In this document: piece after piece, positions 34,775-44,495 of the stretch
Layout: each line of letters begins with the position of its first letter
Numbering within the stretch: position 1 is the first letter of the stretch
Assembly: GCF_002029235.1 (NCBI RefSeq)
Contig: NZ_MZGV01000007.1
Span: 1 to 64,000, forward strand
DNA from: Clostridium oryzae
GTDB lineage: Bacteria > Bacillota > Clostridia > Clostridiales > Clostridiaceae
Direction of reading: 5' to 3'
Length of the DNA stretch: 64,000 nt
Made by a program: the position numbers and the translations under genes
Notes under the pieces: generated by a model
What the model saw: only the letters and a program-made list of their open reading frames with translations
What the model was told of the DNA's origin: nothing
Database searches by the model: none

Positions 34775-35149
34775 ATGAAAATAGCAATTATTGCACATGA
34801 TAAGAAGAAAGAAGATATGATTGATTTTGTAAAAAGATATGTGGATGTGTTTAAAGAACATGAGCTTTTTGCAACAGGAACTACAGGAAAGCTTGTAGCA
34901 GAAGCTACTGGACTTAAAGTGCATAGATTTCTTTCAGGACCTATGGGCGGAGATCAGCAGATAGGAGCAAAGGTAGCTACTGGTGAAATGGATTTTGTTA
35001 TATTTTTAAGAGATCCTCTAACAGCTCAGCCACATGAACCTGATGTAACTGCACTTTTAAGATTATGTGATGTTCATTGCATACCTCTTGCAACCAATGT
35101 AGGCTCTGCAGAAGTTTTTGTAAAAGCTCTTAAAATGAGAGAAAACTAA
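34775..35149 (+). CDS. mgsA: Methylglyoxal synthase
   Basis: A 124-residue enzyme converting dihydroxyacetone phosphate to methylglyoxal and phosphate, a bypass of lower glycolysis. Visible motifs are IIAHDKKK at the N-terminus, [21 protein letters not shown] and [14 protein letters not shown]; the last includes the catalytic Asp of the family. I chose ATG 34775 because GGGGGA stands just before it; the frame also opens upstream inside rodA. It is 16 bases after rodA, so likely co-transcribed. Confidence 0.95.
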   Translation: MKIAIIAHDKKKEDMIDFVKRYVDVFKEHELFATGTTGKLVAEATGLKVHRFLSGPMGGDQQIGAKVATGEMDFVIFLRDPLTAQPHEPDVTALLRLCDVHCIPLATNVGSAEVFVKALKMREN

Positions 35150-35172
35150 AAGAAGAGAAAAGAGTAGAGAGT

Positions 35173-35209
35173 AGGCAGAAATTCAGCGTGGCTGAATTTC
35201 TGCCTTTTT
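35173..35209 (+). terminator. Terminator of rodA-mgsA
   Basis: GGCAGAAATTCAGC pairs perfectly with GCTGAATTTCTGCC around GTG, followed by six T. It belongs to the AATTCAGC/GCTGAATT hairpin family. Confidence 0.88.
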
Positions 35210-35266
35210 TAAGTCTGTAGGAATTTAAGCATTTTGACAATTGCAGATAATTTTTAATTGCGTACG
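35210..35266 (+). repeat. Terminator-trailing module (R), copy c
   Basis: AAGTCTGTAGGAATTTAAGC, then ATTTTGACAATTGCAGATAA and a TTTTTAATTGCGTACG tail. It begins directly at the end of the mgsA terminator T run. Confidence 0.75.
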
Positions 35267-35377
35267 ACTATATTCTACAAAATGATATTAGTATACCTAT
35301 AAACAACTTGAATATTATGCAAAATATAAAGTATAATTATAAAAACGTTGAAATTATTTTTAAAAGGAGGCTGCTTA

Positions 35378-37096
35378 ATGTTAAGCAACATGAAAATAAA
35401 AAATAAGATAAGAGTACTTATATCTTTGTCATTGGTATTTACAGTAATTATAGGAATGGTTGGGTATATTCAAATTAGCAAAAGTAATAAAAAGATAACA
35501 GAAATGTATAAAGATAATCTATTAGCCATTGAGTGGTTGAACGATAATCGTAATCAAGCAAGGGCTATACTGGCAGATATGTTTTATGTCATATTACATA
35601 CTGGAGAAAGAGATAGGCAAAATGAAAAGATTAAGGACATAGAACGACGAAAAACAATTTTTGATGATAACCTTAATAAGTATAGGAAAATTGCAGTGAA
35701 TGAATATGAGAAGGATGAATTGTCGGCTATAGATGACAGTCTTAGTGAATACAGACAAGCAAGAGATGAAATTATTAAGTTATCTTTAGAGGGGAATAGA
35801 AAAGCAGCTCTAATAAAATATGACTCAGTAGAAGCTATTTCTGAGAAGTTCCAGACCAAACTTAGAGAACTAGCTGACTATAACATAAAAGCGTCAGACA
35901 ATTTATATAAAAGTAATAATATTGCGTATAGAAACACAATAATCATGTTTTTTACAATACTGCTTATATCAATAGTGGCTATTTTTATAGGTTCAACTGT
36001 CATAGCAAAGAATATTACTGTTCCTTTAAGTCTTTCTGTACAGGAATTATTATGCATTTCAAAACGTGATTTTAGAAGTCAGGTAGATGAAAAGTTAAGA
36101 GATAGAAAAGACGAGATAGGGAATATAGCAAATGCAATTTATGCTATTCAAATTACATTTAAAGAATTGATAACTAATATTGTTAATGAAACTAATACTA
36201 TTGAAAATGTTGTACAAGCAGTTAAAGGAAGTGTAACGGAGCTAGATGGAAATATACAGCAGGCTTCCGCTACTACTCAGGAACTTTCTGCTAGTATGGA
36301 AGAAACAGCTGCTGCTGCTGAGGAAATGTCAGCAACATCCCAAGAAATAGAAAGAGCCGTAAATTCTATTGCTGAAAAGTCTCAACAGGGTGCGGCAGAG
36401 GCTGGAAAGATAAGTGATAGAGCTAAAAAAATTAAGGAAAGTATGGTAATATCACAGAAAAAAGCTCAAGAAATATTTGTCGATGCAAAGACAGAACTTG
36501 AAAAAGCTATTGAAGAATCTAAGGTTGTAGAGAAGATAAGCGTATTGTCTGAAGCTATAATGCAGATTACGTCTCAGACAAATCTTTTATCTTTAAATGC
36601 AGCTATAGAAGCTTCAAGAGCTGGTGAAGCTGGAAAGGGATTCGCTGTAGTTGCCGATGAAATAAGAAAATTGGCTGAACAATCAAAGCAGACGGTTATA
36701 GAAATACAAAGTATAACAGATAAAGTTACTATGGCAGTAGAAAAGTTAATGAATAATTCTAATAATATATTAAGTTTTATATCAACTGATGTGGAGGATA
36801 ACTTTAGTGAAATGGCTGAAGTTGCGGAGCAGTATAGTTTAGATGCAGAATTCGTAGATGGACTTGTAATGGATTTTAGTTCTACATCAGAACAATTGTT
36901 AGCATCGATACATGATGTGCTTCATACAATAGACAGCGTAGCAAAAGCTACTACTGAGGGAGCAGATGGAACGACGGATATAGCGGGAAGCATGACTGAA
37001 ATTAATAGTGACTCAAGTAATGTATTAAAACAGATATTTAAAACAAATGAAAGCGCAGAAAGATTGAATGAGCAGATTTCTAAATTTAAAGTATAG
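35378..37096 (+). CDS. Methyl-accepting chemotaxis protein
   Basis: A 572-residue membrane receptor. The first transmembrane helix (about 11-31) and second (about 187-210) enclose a four-helix-bundle ligand domain of the 4HB_MCP type. A HAMP domain and a cytoplasmic signalling coiled coil follow. The hairpin tip that contacts CheA/CheW is [20 protein letters not shown], followed by [21 protein letters not shown] 35378 follows AAGGAGG and is preferred over an upstream TTG. No other chemotaxis gene is nearby, so it is an orphan receptor. The ligand is unknown. Confidence 0.93.
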   Translation: MLSNMKIKNKIRVLISLSLVFTVIIGMVGYIQISKSNKKITEMYKDNLLAIEWLNDNRNQARAILADMFYVILHTGERDRQNEKIKDIERRKTIFDDNLNKYRKIAVNEYEKDELSAIDDSLSEYRQARDEIIKLSLEGNRKAALIKYDSVEAISEKFQTKLRELADYNIKASDNLYKSNNIAYRNTIIMFFTILLISIVAIFIGSTVIAKNITVPLSLSVQELLCISKRDFRSQVDEKLRDRKDEIGNIANAIYAIQITFKELITNIVNETNTIENVVQAVKGSVTELDGNIQQASATTQELSASMEETAAAAEEMSATSQEIERAVNSIAEKSQQGAAEAGKISDRAKKIKESMVISQKKAQEIFVDAKTELEKAIEESKVVEKISVLSEAIMQITSQTNLLSLNAAIEASRAGEAGKGFAVVADEIRKLAEQSKQTVIEIQSITDKVTMAVEKLMNNSNNILSFISTDVEDNFSEMAEVAEQYSLDAEFVDGLVMDFSSTSEQLLASIHDVLHTIDSVAKATTEGADGTTDIAGSMTEINSDSSNVLKQIFKTNESAERLNEQISKFKV

Positions 37097-37120
37097 ATTA
37101 TGCTTATGATTTAAATAAGC

Positions 37121-37157
37121 AATAAAAATCAACTGAAAGGTTGATTTTTATTTTTAC
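37121..37157 (+). terminator. Terminator of the chemoreceptor gene
   Basis: AAAAATCAAC and GTTGATTTTT flank a short loop and are followed by a further T run. Confidence 0.85.
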
Positions 37158-37290
37158 TCTTTATGAACTTATGTTTTTGTCAATTGTGGATAATGTTAAG
37201 ATACACACTTAATAATAAAAGTATTTGTGAATATTAAGAGTCAGGGCATAGGAAATGTTGTGGCATGAAGGAGATCATATACTCCTTTTG
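37158..37290 (+). repeat. R module followed directly by L module
   Basis: CTCTTTATGAACTTATG, TTTTTGTCAATTGTGGATAA and TTAAGATACACAC lead through an AT-rich link to the L module at 37219-37263 (AATATTAAGAGTCAGGGC, ATAGGAAATGTTGTGG). A small hairpin GGAG/CTCC with a T run follows. This copy shows that R and L can be adjacent, in the order R then L. Confidence 0.7.
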
Positions 37291-37350
37291 TCATATTCTT
37301 TCTCTAGGCTTAATATAATTAATCGATAAGTAATTATAGAGGAGTGTCAT

Positions 37351-37713
37351 ATGGGTAGCTACGATTCGCAGTATGAATCCTACTATGCAAACATACAGAA
37401 AAATAGGGCGGGAGGTACATATAAAAATTTAAACCGTAAAAGCAAGTACATAAATAGGTTTATACAGGAAATTGTAGGAGTATTTTTGCTTAGCTTTATT
37501 ATAATGTTTTGCAAATTAGTAAAAACACCACAGACAGTTGTTGCATATAATTATATGAAAAAAACTGTTAATTACAGTATCAACTATAAGCAAGCATGGA
37601 CAGAAATAAGCAGCATAAAATATAAAGATGTAGAAAAGTATATTAATAAATATTCGAAAAAAGTAGATAAGCTAATAAAGGATGGAGTGAATTTTCAAAA
37701 CAAACCATTGTAA
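37351..37713 (+). CDS. Small single-pass membrane protein upstream of M50 protease
   Basis: A 120-residue protein. A polar, Tyr-rich N-terminus (about 1-38) precedes one transmembrane helix (about 40-58), and the rest is a lysine-rich domain predicted outside or in the mother-cell/forespore space. I recognise no domain. Its position just ahead of a SpoIVFB-like protease is where SpoIVFA lies in Bacillus, so it may be a regulatory partner, but no SpoIVFA LytM domain is visible. It starts with ATG after AGGAG. Confidence 0.6.
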   Translation: MGSYDSQYESYYANIQKNRAGGTYKNLNRKSKYINRFIQEIVGVFLLSFIIMFCKLVKTPQTVVAYNYMKKTVNYSINYKQAWTEISSIKYKDVEKYINKYSKKVDKLIKDGVNFQNKPL

Positions 37714-37838
37714 ATATAATGCGGAACTTAGCCTACATGCAATAATATATGGAAGTTTAGGAACCTTTTACTGGATGTAAGCTGCTAGCTGGAGTTTAAT
37801 ATATGTTAGGGTAACAAATAGAATTCGGAGATTTAAGT

Positions 37839-38696
37839 ATGATTAAGTTAAATAAATTTTTTATACCATATATATTGTTGTTAATCATAATAGGATTCGA
37901 AGGTCAGCTTTTCTTGGCTTTTATAATGGTGCTTATGCATGAAACAGTGCATTATATTGCAGCTGTTTTGTTAGGCTATTCAGGTTTTGATGTAACTATA
38001 CTTCCTATAGGAGCAGTACTTTCGCTTAGAGAAATAGACGAGGCATCGCCTATTGAGGACCTGATAATATCTATATCTGGTCCTATTTTTAATATTGTTG
38101 TTGCTGTAGCAGCATATTATTTAGAATTAGCGATTGGCTTTGGAAACCTAAAACTTTTTATTGAAACAAATATAACTCTTGGTTTATTTAATTTAATACC
38201 AGCATTCCCACTTGATGGTGGGAGGATTCTAAGAGATATTTTTTCAATTAAAATGGTATATAGAAAAGCAAATAAATTAACGGTCAATATAAGTATTATA
38301 TTAGGCTTCTTAATTTTAAGCTGTTTTATTTTTTTGTTTTTTTGTGGTCATAGGATTTATAATATAGGCATTATAGCTGTATTTATTATAATATCGTCCT
38401 ATAAAGAAAAAGAGAGAATAGCGTACATAATAATGGGGGATATTGTGAAGAAAAAAGAGAGGTTTATAAGGAAAAAATACGTAGAGAATAAGTACATATC
38501 TGTGCATTGCAGCATAGATTTACTTGGAATAATGAGTCTTGTAGATAAGAATAAGTATTGTATATTTACGATATTGGATGATGATATGAAAGTTATGTAC
38601 AATTTATTTGAAGAGGATTTGATAGATGCATTAAAGATTTACGGTAATATATCTGCTGCGGAATATGTGGAACGGATGAAGGAGAGCAGTGATTAA
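37839..38696 (+). CDS. SpoIVFB-like M50 intramembrane metalloprotease
   Basis: A 285-residue site-2-protease family enzyme. About six transmembrane segments are present. The zinc motif HETVH (HExxH) lies near residue 44 in a hydrophobic segment, and the second metal motif is NLIPAFPLDGGRI near residue 130. A C-terminal CBS-like regulatory part (about 205-285) is typical of SpoIVFB. In Bacillus this protease cleaves pro-sigma-K during sporulation. The gene is normally followed directly by the TIGR03960 radical SAM gene; here a 0.6 kb repeat element intervenes. Confidence 0.88.
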   Translation: MIKLNKFFIPYILLLIIIGFEGQLFLAFIMVLMHETVHYIAAVLLGYSGFDVTILPIGAVLSLREIDEASPIEDLIISISGPIFNIVVAVAAYYLELAIGFGNLKLFIETNITLGLFNLIPAFPLDGGRILRDIFSIKMVYRKANKLTVNISIILGFLILSCFIFLFFCGHRIYNIGIIAVFIIISSYKEKERIAYIIMGDIVKKKERFIRKKYVENKYISVHCSIDLLGIMSLVDKNKYCIFTILDDDMKVMYNLFEEDLIDALKIYGNISAAEYVERMKESSD

Positions 38697-38701
38697 GAAT
38701 T

Positions 38702-39319
38702 ATCAATATATTGCAAACCAACGATGGGGGTATGACCTACCGGTCATTGCGCCCTTCGGGTTCTGTAAATTAAATAGCTGTTAATTATTTAATATACCTT
38801 TTAAATATAAACTAAGTGCTATTGGATAAACGTTATTCTATGGAATAACAATTTTTTAATTTCTTCGAAGAAAACTAAAGTGCATCGCTAATTTTTTAGA
38901 AAGATAAAAAACATCTTTTTAATTTGGAAATTGCTAAAACTAATATCCATTTTAATAGAAATAACCTTAAAAAGCTATCTAAGCAGGAAAGGTCTTGGCT
39001 TGGAAGACCTGCTTCTTTGTAGAGCCCTGCCACGATTAATAGGCTTTTAAGTAGTTGGATTATTAAAAGAAAGTTAATTATAACAGTTTCCATATTGAAG
39101 AGAAGCCTTTAACTCTCTTTATAATTAAGATCTCACTTAATAATCTACGAAGAAAAATTAAAGATACAACTTCATCAAATAACGTCTGTAAAATTAACGT
39201 GTAAAAATTTTAGAGACGGTACTTTAAAACTAGCAATCTATATAATTTACAGAGCCCGCAGGGAGCGTTGACCGAGCGGTCAACGCTCCTACTGCTGGTT
39301 CGCAATATATTTACATTCT
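38702..39319 (+). mobile_element. Copy B of the 0.6 kb inverted-repeat element (complete)
   Basis: A noncoding element of about 618 bp. The left end reads ATATATTGCAAACCA and the right end, inverted, ATATATTGCGAACCA. Inside each end lies a hairpin: ATGACC/GGTCAT on the left (complement of ATGACCGGTAGGTCAT) and GAGCGTTGACCG/CGGTCAACGCTC on the right. Next comes CCC-loop-GGG and TCTGTAAATTA. So the terminal inverted repeats are conserved outside and inside but their hairpins differ. No transposase is encoded. Copy A at 1-453 is inverted relative to it. It may be a non-autonomous transposon or a structured RNA; I cannot tell. Target duplication is not clear. Confidence 0.7.
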
Positions 39320-39401
39320 GCATTTCTCTTGTTGTTTACTATCTGTAACTATGTTAGAATGTTAATATTCTTAAATTTTTGGAAAAACATGAGGAGGAAA
39401 A

Positions 39402-41264
39402 ATGGGAAAAATTAATGACGATATATTGTATAGGGTTGAGAAACCTGCAAGATATATTGGTGGTGAACTTAATAGTGTAGTAAAAGATAAAAGTAATATA
39501 GATATAAGATTTGCATTTTGCTTTCCAGATGTATATGAAGTTGGTATGTCACATCTAGGAATGAAAATTCTTTATCATGTTTTAAATTCTAGGAAGGATA
39601 CTTACTGTGAAAGGTGTTTTGCTCCGTGGCCGGATATGGAGAAGCTAATGAGAGAGAACAGCATTCCGCTTTATGCATTAGAAAGTAAGGATTCTCTTTC
39701 AGAGTTTGATTTTGTAGGTTTTACTCTTCAATATGAGATGAGTTATACAAATATATTAAATATGCTTAATCTTGCTAACATTCCACTGAGAGCATCAGAA
39801 AGAAAAGAAACAGATCCTTTAGTAATATGCGGAGGTCCTTGTGCTTATAACCCGGAACCTCTTTATGATATTGCAGATTTATTTCAGCTTGGGGAAGGTG
39901 AAGAAGCTCTTCATGAGGTTCTTGATCTTTATAAGAAGTATAAAGGCAAAAATGATAAAAAAGCTTTTTTAAGAGAAGCTTCACATATAAAAGGAGTATA
40001 TGTTCCTTCGCTTTATGAAGTTAAATATAAGGAAGATGGTACAATAATGAGCTTTGAACCTAAGTTTGAAGATGTACCAAAAAGAGTTGTAAAAAGATTT
40101 ATTAAGGATTTTAATAATGTTACCTACCCAGAAGAAATGGTAGTTCCTTATACAGAGATAGTCCATGATAGAATTATGCTAGAAACCTTTAGGGGTTGTA
40201 CTCGTGGATGTAGATTCTGTCAGGCTGGAATGATATATAGGCCTGTAAGGGAAAAGAAAACTGATAAACTTATACAGCAGGCTGAAACACTGCTTAAAAA
40301 TACAGGATATGAGGAAATTTCGCTTACTTCTTTAAGCATATGCGATTATTCTGATATACGTAATCTCGTTTTTTCACTTATTGAAAAACATAAAGAAGAT
40401 AAGATAGGAGTGTCACTTCCTTCAATAAGAATAGATTCTTTTTCAGTAGATCTTATAAAAGAGATTCAAAAGGTTAGAAAAACCGGTCTTACCTTTGCTC
40501 CTGAAGCTGGAAGTCAGAGAATGAGAGATATAATAAACAAGGGAGTTACAGAAGAAAATCTTATGAATTCTGTTAGAAACGCATTTTCTTCCGGATGGTC
40601 TACGATAAAATTGTATTTTATGATAGGTTTGCCCTATGAAACTGCTGAAGATGTAAAAGGTATTGCTGAGTTAGGTGAAAAGGTTACAGATGAGTATTTC
40701 AAAATACCTAGAGATATAAGAAAGAAGGGTCTCAAGGTAACTTTAAGCACGTCAATATTCGTACCAAAACCATTTACTCCATTTCAGTGGGCACCACAGG
40801 ATACTATGGAAGCAGTAAGAGAAAAGATAGGTATTGTAAGAAAGAACATTAAGAGCAGATCTATAACTTACAATTGGCATGAGTCCATGGTAAGTTATAT
40901 GGAGGCTATTTTCGCAAGAGGCGATAGAAGAGTGAGCGATGTCCTGATAAAGGCTTATGAGCTAGGTCAGAGATTCGACGGCTGGACTGAGTATTTCCAC
41001 TTCGATGTATGGATGGAAGCCCTGAAAGCATGTAATGTAGATGGAGATTTTTATGCTTATAGGCAAAGAGATTACAGCGAAATACTGCCTTGGGATTTCA
41101 TTGATATAGGGGTTAATAAGGAATTTTTAATGAAGGAGAATGAAAGAGCAAAGGTAGCTGAAGTTACACCTGACTGCAGACTTGGATGTAAGCAGTGTGG
41201 AATAAATGTTAATTTTAAAGAAGGGAAGTGCTTTGAAGGTGCGATATGTGATCAAATTCAGTAA
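39402..41264 (+). CDS. B12-binding-type radical SAM protein, TIGR03960 family
   Basis: A 620-residue radical S-adenosylmethionine protein. The N-terminal part (about 1-200) resembles a cobalamin-binding-like fold (FCFPDVYEVGMSHLGMKILY, ICGGPCAYNPEPL). The radical SAM core contains the cluster motif CTRGCRFCQAG (CxxxCxxC) near residue 267. A C-terminal Cys cluster (CRLGCKQCGI) could hold another iron-sulfur cluster. This family is always found next to the DUF2344 gene, as here, where the genes overlap. Its reaction is not established, although the linkage to rng, rplU and rpmA suggests RNA or ribosome modification. It starts with ATG after GAGGAGG. Confidence 0.9.
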   Translation: MGKINDDILYRVEKPARYIGGELNSVVKDKSNIDIRFAFCFPDVYEVGMSHLGMKILYHVLNSRKDTYCERCFAPWPDMEKLMRENSIPLYALESKDSLSEFDFVGFTLQYEMSYTNILNMLNLANIPLRASERKETDPLVICGGPCAYNPEPLYDIADLFQLGEGEEALHEVLDLYKKYKGKNDKKAFLREASHIKGVYVPSLYEVKYKEDGTIMSFEPKFEDVPKRVVKRFIKDFNNVTYPEEMVVPYTEIVHDRIMLETFRGCTRGCRFCQAGMIYRPVREKKTDKLIQQAETLLKNTGYEEISLTSLSICDYSDIRNLVFSLIEKHKEDKIGVSLPSIRIDSFSVDLIKEIQKVRKTGLTFAPEAGSQRMRDIINKGVTEENLMNSVRNAFSSGWSTIKLYFMIGLPYETAEDVKGIAELGEKVTDEYFKIPRDIRKKGLKVTLSTSIFVPKPFTPFQWAPQDTMEAVREKIGIVRKNIKSRSITYNWHESMVSYMEAIFARGDRRVSDVLIKAYELGQRFDGWTEYFHFDVWMEALKACNVDGDFYAYRQRDYSEILPWDFIDIGVNKEFLMKENERAKVAEVTPDCRLGCKQCGINVNFKEGKCFEGAICDQIQ

Positions 41265-41937
41265 GGCGGGCGAAATAAAATTTATATCACATCTGGATCT
41301 TCTGAGAACAATGCAGAAGATTATAAGAAGGTCAGGACTTCCGGTTGAGTACTCACAGGGGTTTAATCCGCATATGGCTACTTCTATAGCTCAGCCGCTA
41401 GCGGTAGGAGTTTACTCCATAGGTGAATATATGGACGTAGATCTTATAGAAGAAGTCGACGGTGATGTTATTGTAAATAAGTTAAATCAATATGCACCTT
41501 CTGGCATAGAGATATTTAAAGCTATAAGAGTTAAAGAGAAGAAGGATAGAAAAATTCCACAGACCATGGCGCTTCTTGATGCTGCTGACTATAGTATAAA
41601 AATAAAGTATGAAGATAGTGAAGTTTTTCTTGAAGGTATAAAAAGACTGATGGAACTAGATAACTGGAATATATTAAAGAAGAGCAAGAAGAGTGAAAAA
41701 GAAGTGGATATTCGTCCAATGATAAAAAGCATTGAATATTCAAAAGAAGATGATTATATAAAATTTAACGTTAGATTAAGCTGCGGAAGCAGAGAGAATC
41801 TTTCAGCAGATCTATTCGTAACGTTTATTAAGGAAAATTGTGACGGAATAAATAAATTAGCTTTTGTAGATATCGAAAGAAAAGAAATGTATGCAGAGAA
41901 AAATGGAAAATATGTAGCTATTGATAAGATGTTTTAA
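41233..41937 (+). CDS. DUF2344 (TIGR03936) protein, partner of radical SAM gene
   Basis: A protein of about 234 residues of the DUF2344 family. The start KVRYVIKFSKAGEIKFISHLDLLR and the segment LPVEYSQGFNPHMATSIAQPLAVG are its signature. In many bacteria this domain is fused to the C-terminus of the upstream radical SAM protein, so the two products probably form a complex. TTG 41233 follows AAGGG and gives the family's usual N-terminus; the open frame extends to 41206. It overlaps the upstream gene by 32 bases. The biochemical role is unknown. Confidence 0.85.
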   Translation: MKVRYVIKFSKAGEIKFISHLDLLRTMQKIIRRSGLPVEYSQGFNPHMATSIAQPLAVGVYSIGEYMDVDLIEEVDGDVIVNKLNQYAPSGIEIFKAIRVKEKKDRKIPQTMALLDAADYSIKIKYEDSEVFLEGIKRLMELDNWNILKKSKKSEKEVDIRPMIKSIEYSKEDDYIKFNVRLSCGSRENLSADLFVTFIKENCDGINKLAFVDIERKEMYAEKNGKYVAIDKMF

Positions 41938-41962
41938 GCAATAAACCAAGGGGTGCAGAATT

Positions 41963-43399
41963 TTGAAAGAAATGTTTGTTGAAAAACAAAAGGAAATGCT
42001 TAGAATTGCTGTAAGAGAAGATAATGTTATAACAGATATCATATTTGAAGAGCAAAAGAATATAGCGCATCAGGGGGAAATCTATAAAGGAATAGTTAAA
42101 AGTATTATACCAGGTATAAAAAGTGCCTTTGTTGATATTGGCATGGATCAGAATGCATATTTGTATCTGGGTGGAAAGTATGAAAAGAAAGGTATTAAAA
42201 AGGGCGATGAACTTATTGTAGAGGTCGTTAAAGAGGAAACAGGTAATAAGGGTGCCAAAATTACTACTGCTTTTAGTATTCAAGGAACATATTGCGTGCT
42301 TTTAACAGATAACTGCGGCATAAGCTTTTCTTCAAAGATAAAAGATCAGCATCTGAAGGATAAAGTTAAGCGGCAAATAATAAAGTCCGATGATATTGGT
42401 ATAAAGATAAGGACAAACGCTGAATTTGCTGATATGGATAGAATTAATACTGAAATAGAGTCACTGCATGCTCAATATTTAAAGATATTAGGTAAAAGCA
42501 GCTACACTATGAAACCAGGAATTCTATATAGTGATGGAGGAGCTCTTTTACATGCGCTGAGAGATTTTGTTGATGAAGATATGAAGGTCATAAGAGCTAA
42601 TTCAGAGGAGGACCTTGAGACAATAAATGAATTTTTGTCAGAGAAGAAAGTCGAGGCTCTTAAAACAGCTTTGCACAAAGATGAAGTAGGACTCTTTGAT
42701 ACTTACGGCATAGAAAAGCAGATCCTCTTTCTTAGAAATTCAAGAGTAAACCTGCACTGCGGCGGTTACATAATAATTGAAAAAACAGAAGCTATGAATG
42801 TTATAGATGTTAACACTGGGAAGAATGCTTCTGATGGCTTTTTAGAGAAAACAGCCTATAATACCAATATGGAGGCTGCTGCAATGGTGGCTAAACAGGT
42901 GAGATTAAGAAATCTAAGCGGTATAATAGTTGTTGACTTTGTTGAGATGAAGGATAATGAGCATAGAACAAATGTAGAAAAGCAGCTTAGAAGATGTTTT
43001 TCAGCGGATAAAAATAGTGTTACAGTGTTTCCTCTTACAGAATTGAATCTTGCACAGATTTCCAGAAGAAGAAGAGGCAAGATGTTAAATGAATATATTG
43101 AAGAGGACTGTACCTGTTGCGGCACCAAAGGGAAAATACTTAAATTTTCATATATATGCTCGCTTATACGAAATGATATAAAAAAACTAGTAAAAAATGG
43201 CATGGTGGAGAATTTGTTTATTGAGGTAAATGAAAGATATAAACAGTATATAGAAGAGCGGCTCGAAGCATTTGTTGAAAGTATAGATGGCAGCGAGAAA
43301 CAAATATACTTAAGATATTCAAATGATATTGACCCTTATAGGGTAAAACCGCTGCTATTTAAAAATCAATTGGCAGACTTGGAGGATTTTAAGATTTAA
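41963..43399 (+). CDS. rng: Ribonuclease G/E family endoribonuclease
   Basis: A 478-residue endoribonuclease for rRNA and mRNA processing. An S1 RNA-binding domain (about 35-110, EIYKGIVKSIIPGIKSAFVDIG) is followed by the 5'-sensor/RNase H-like region and the catalytic DNase I-like domain. Metal ligands are in NVIDVNTGKNASDG and IIVVDFVEMKD. The zinc-link CTCCGTKGK near residue 389 mediates dimer contacts. There is no long disordered C-terminal tail, so it is RNase G-like in size. It starts with TTG after AAGGGGTG. It is located directly upstream of the L21 gene. Confidence 0.93.
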   Translation: MKEMFVEKQKEMLRIAVREDNVITDIIFEEQKNIAHQGEIYKGIVKSIIPGIKSAFVDIGMDQNAYLYLGGKYEKKGIKKGDELIVEVVKEETGNKGAKITTAFSIQGTYCVLLTDNCGISFSSKIKDQHLKDKVKRQIIKSDDIGIKIRTNAEFADMDRINTEIESLHAQYLKILGKSSYTMKPGILYSDGGALLHALRDFVDEDMKVIRANSEEDLETINEFLSEKKVEALKTALHKDEVGLFDTYGIEKQILFLRNSRVNLHCGGYIIIEKTEAMNVIDVNTGKNASDGFLEKTAYNTNMEAAAMVAKQVRLRNLSGIIVVDFVEMKDNEHRTNVEKQLRRCFSADKNSVTVFPLTELNLAQISRRRRGKMLNEYIEEDCTCCGTKGKILKFSYICSLIRNDIKKLVKNGMVENLFIEVNERYKQYIEERLEAFVESIDGSEKQIYLRYSNDIDPYRVKPLLFKNQLADLEDFKI

Positions 43400-43411
43400 A
43401 GGTGAAATTTC

Positions 43412-43440
43412 TTTACAAAATTCTTTGCTTATGTTAAAAT
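43412..43440 (+). promoter_or_regulatory. Promoter of the rplU operon
   Basis: TTTACA (43412-43417) and TAAAAT (43435-43440) with 17-base spacing, just after the rng stop and ahead of the L21 leader. Confidence 0.7.
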
Positions 43441-43448
43441 GGCATTTG

Positions 43449-43515
43449 TAGGCCGCACACATAGGGTTTGAAAACATATTTTACATATGTACCTGAGATG
43501 GCGAGACTGGTTTGA
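43449..43515 (+). promoter_or_regulatory. Ribosomal protein L21 leader
   Basis: The sequence has the known Firmicutes L21-leader layout: GGCCGCACACATAGGGTTT, an AT hairpin (AACATATTTTACATATGT), then ACCTGAGATGGCGAGACTGG just before the ribosome binding site. Such leaders are thought to let L21 control its own operon. Confidence 0.75.
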
Positions 43516-43528
43516 GGAGGTGTATTTA

Positions 43529-43843
43529 ATGTATGCAGTATTAGCTACTGGTGGAAAACAGTACAGAGTTCAAGAGGGAGACGTTATATTCGTTGAAAAA
43601 CTTAACGCTGAACCAGAATCCACAGTTGAACTTACAGATATTCTTGCAGTATCAAAAGATAATGGCGAAGTTGCAGTTGGCAGCCCAGTTGTTGAGGGTG
43701 CTAAAGTAGTCGCTAAAGTTCTTACTCAAGGAAAGGCTAAGAAGGTTATTGTTTTCAAGTATAAAGCAAAGAAGGATTATAGAAGAAAACAAGGACATAG
43801 ACAGCCTTATACAAAGTTAGTTATTGAAAAAATAGAGGCTTAG
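43529..43843 (+). CDS. rplU: 50S ribosomal protein L21
   Basis: A 104-residue primary rRNA-binding protein of the large subunit. [18 protein letters not shown] at the N-terminus and [17 protein letters not shown] at the C-terminus are diagnostic. ATG 43529 follows GAGGAGGTG; the frame is open further upstream, inside the leader. It is the first gene of rplU-prp-rpmA. Confidence 0.98.
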   Translation: MYAVLATGGKQYRVQEGDVIFVEKLNAEPESTVELTDILAVSKDNGEVAVGSPVVEGAKVVAKVLTQGKAKKVIVFKYKAKKDYRRKQGHRQPYTKLVIEKIEA

Positions 43844-43845
43844 TC

Positions 43846-44187
43846 ATGATTAAAATTGAATTTAAGCGTCAAGATGGAAATATAGTTTCTTATGAGGTTA
43901 ACGGGCATGCTGAATATGAAGCTCATAGTGAAGTTGTTTACGATGATGTTGTATGCGGTGTGGTTTCGAATTTAGCTCAGGTCACTATATTAGGTGTCAA
44001 TGAGATATTAAAACTCTCTGTAGATTATGCTGCAGAAGATGGACATATAGCGCTTGATGTTTCAAATAAGAGCAAAGAGGATATTGAGAAGTGTCAAATA
44101 CTTCTTGAAACTATGCTTTTAGGACTAAGAAATTTAGAAATTAGTTACAGTAAATATATAAAAGTTACGGAAAAGGAGGTGCAGTAA
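43846..44187 (+). CDS. prp: Ribosomal-processing cysteine protease Prp
   Basis: A 113-residue protease that removes the N-terminal extension of L27. The catalytic His ([10 protein letters not shown], about residue 22) and Cys ([11 protein letters not shown], about residue 34) are both present. It lies between rplU and its substrate gene rpmA, the standard Firmicutes order, starting two bases after the L21 stop. It was formerly called YsxB. Confidence 0.95.
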   Translation: MIKIEFKRQDGNIVSYEVNGHAEYEAHSEVVYDDVVCGVVSNLAQVTILGVNEILKLSVDYAAEDGHIALDVSNKSKEDIEKCQILLETMLLGLRNLEISYSKYIKVTEKEVQ

Positions 44188-44188
44188 T

Positions 44189-44491
44189 ATGATGCTAATA
44201 AACCTTCAGCTATGTGCTCATAAAAAAGGAGTAGGTAGCTCTAAAAACGGAAGAGACAGTGAATCAAAAAGACTTGGAGTTAAATCTTCAGACGGACAAT
44301 TTGTTCTTGCAGGTAACATATTAGTTAGACAGAGAGGTACAAAGATACATCCTGGAACTAATGTTGGTCTTGGAAAGGATGACACACTTTTTGCTAAGAT
44401 TGATGGTGTCGTAAGATACGAAAGACTTGGTAGAGATAAGAAAAAAGCTAGTGTTTATCCAGTAGATGTTGAACAAGTTTTAGCAGAGTAA
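44189..44491 (+). CDS. rpmA: 50S ribosomal protein L27 (with cleavable N-terminus)
   Basis: A 100-residue precursor. The N-terminal extension [10 protein letters not shown] precedes [20 protein letters not shown]; Prp is expected to cut after LCA, exposing the mature end that reaches the peptidyl-transferase centre. The usual extension ends in FFA, so LCA is a mild variant. There are two adjacent ATG codons (44189 and 44192); AGGAGGTG suits either. A terminator follows directly. Confidence 0.97.
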   Translation: MMLINLQLCAHKKGVGSSKNGRDSESKRLGVKSSDGQFVLAGNILVRQRGTKIHPGTNVGLGKDDTLFAKIDGVVRYERLGRDKKKASVYPVDVEQVLAE

Positions 44492-44495
44492 AAGG

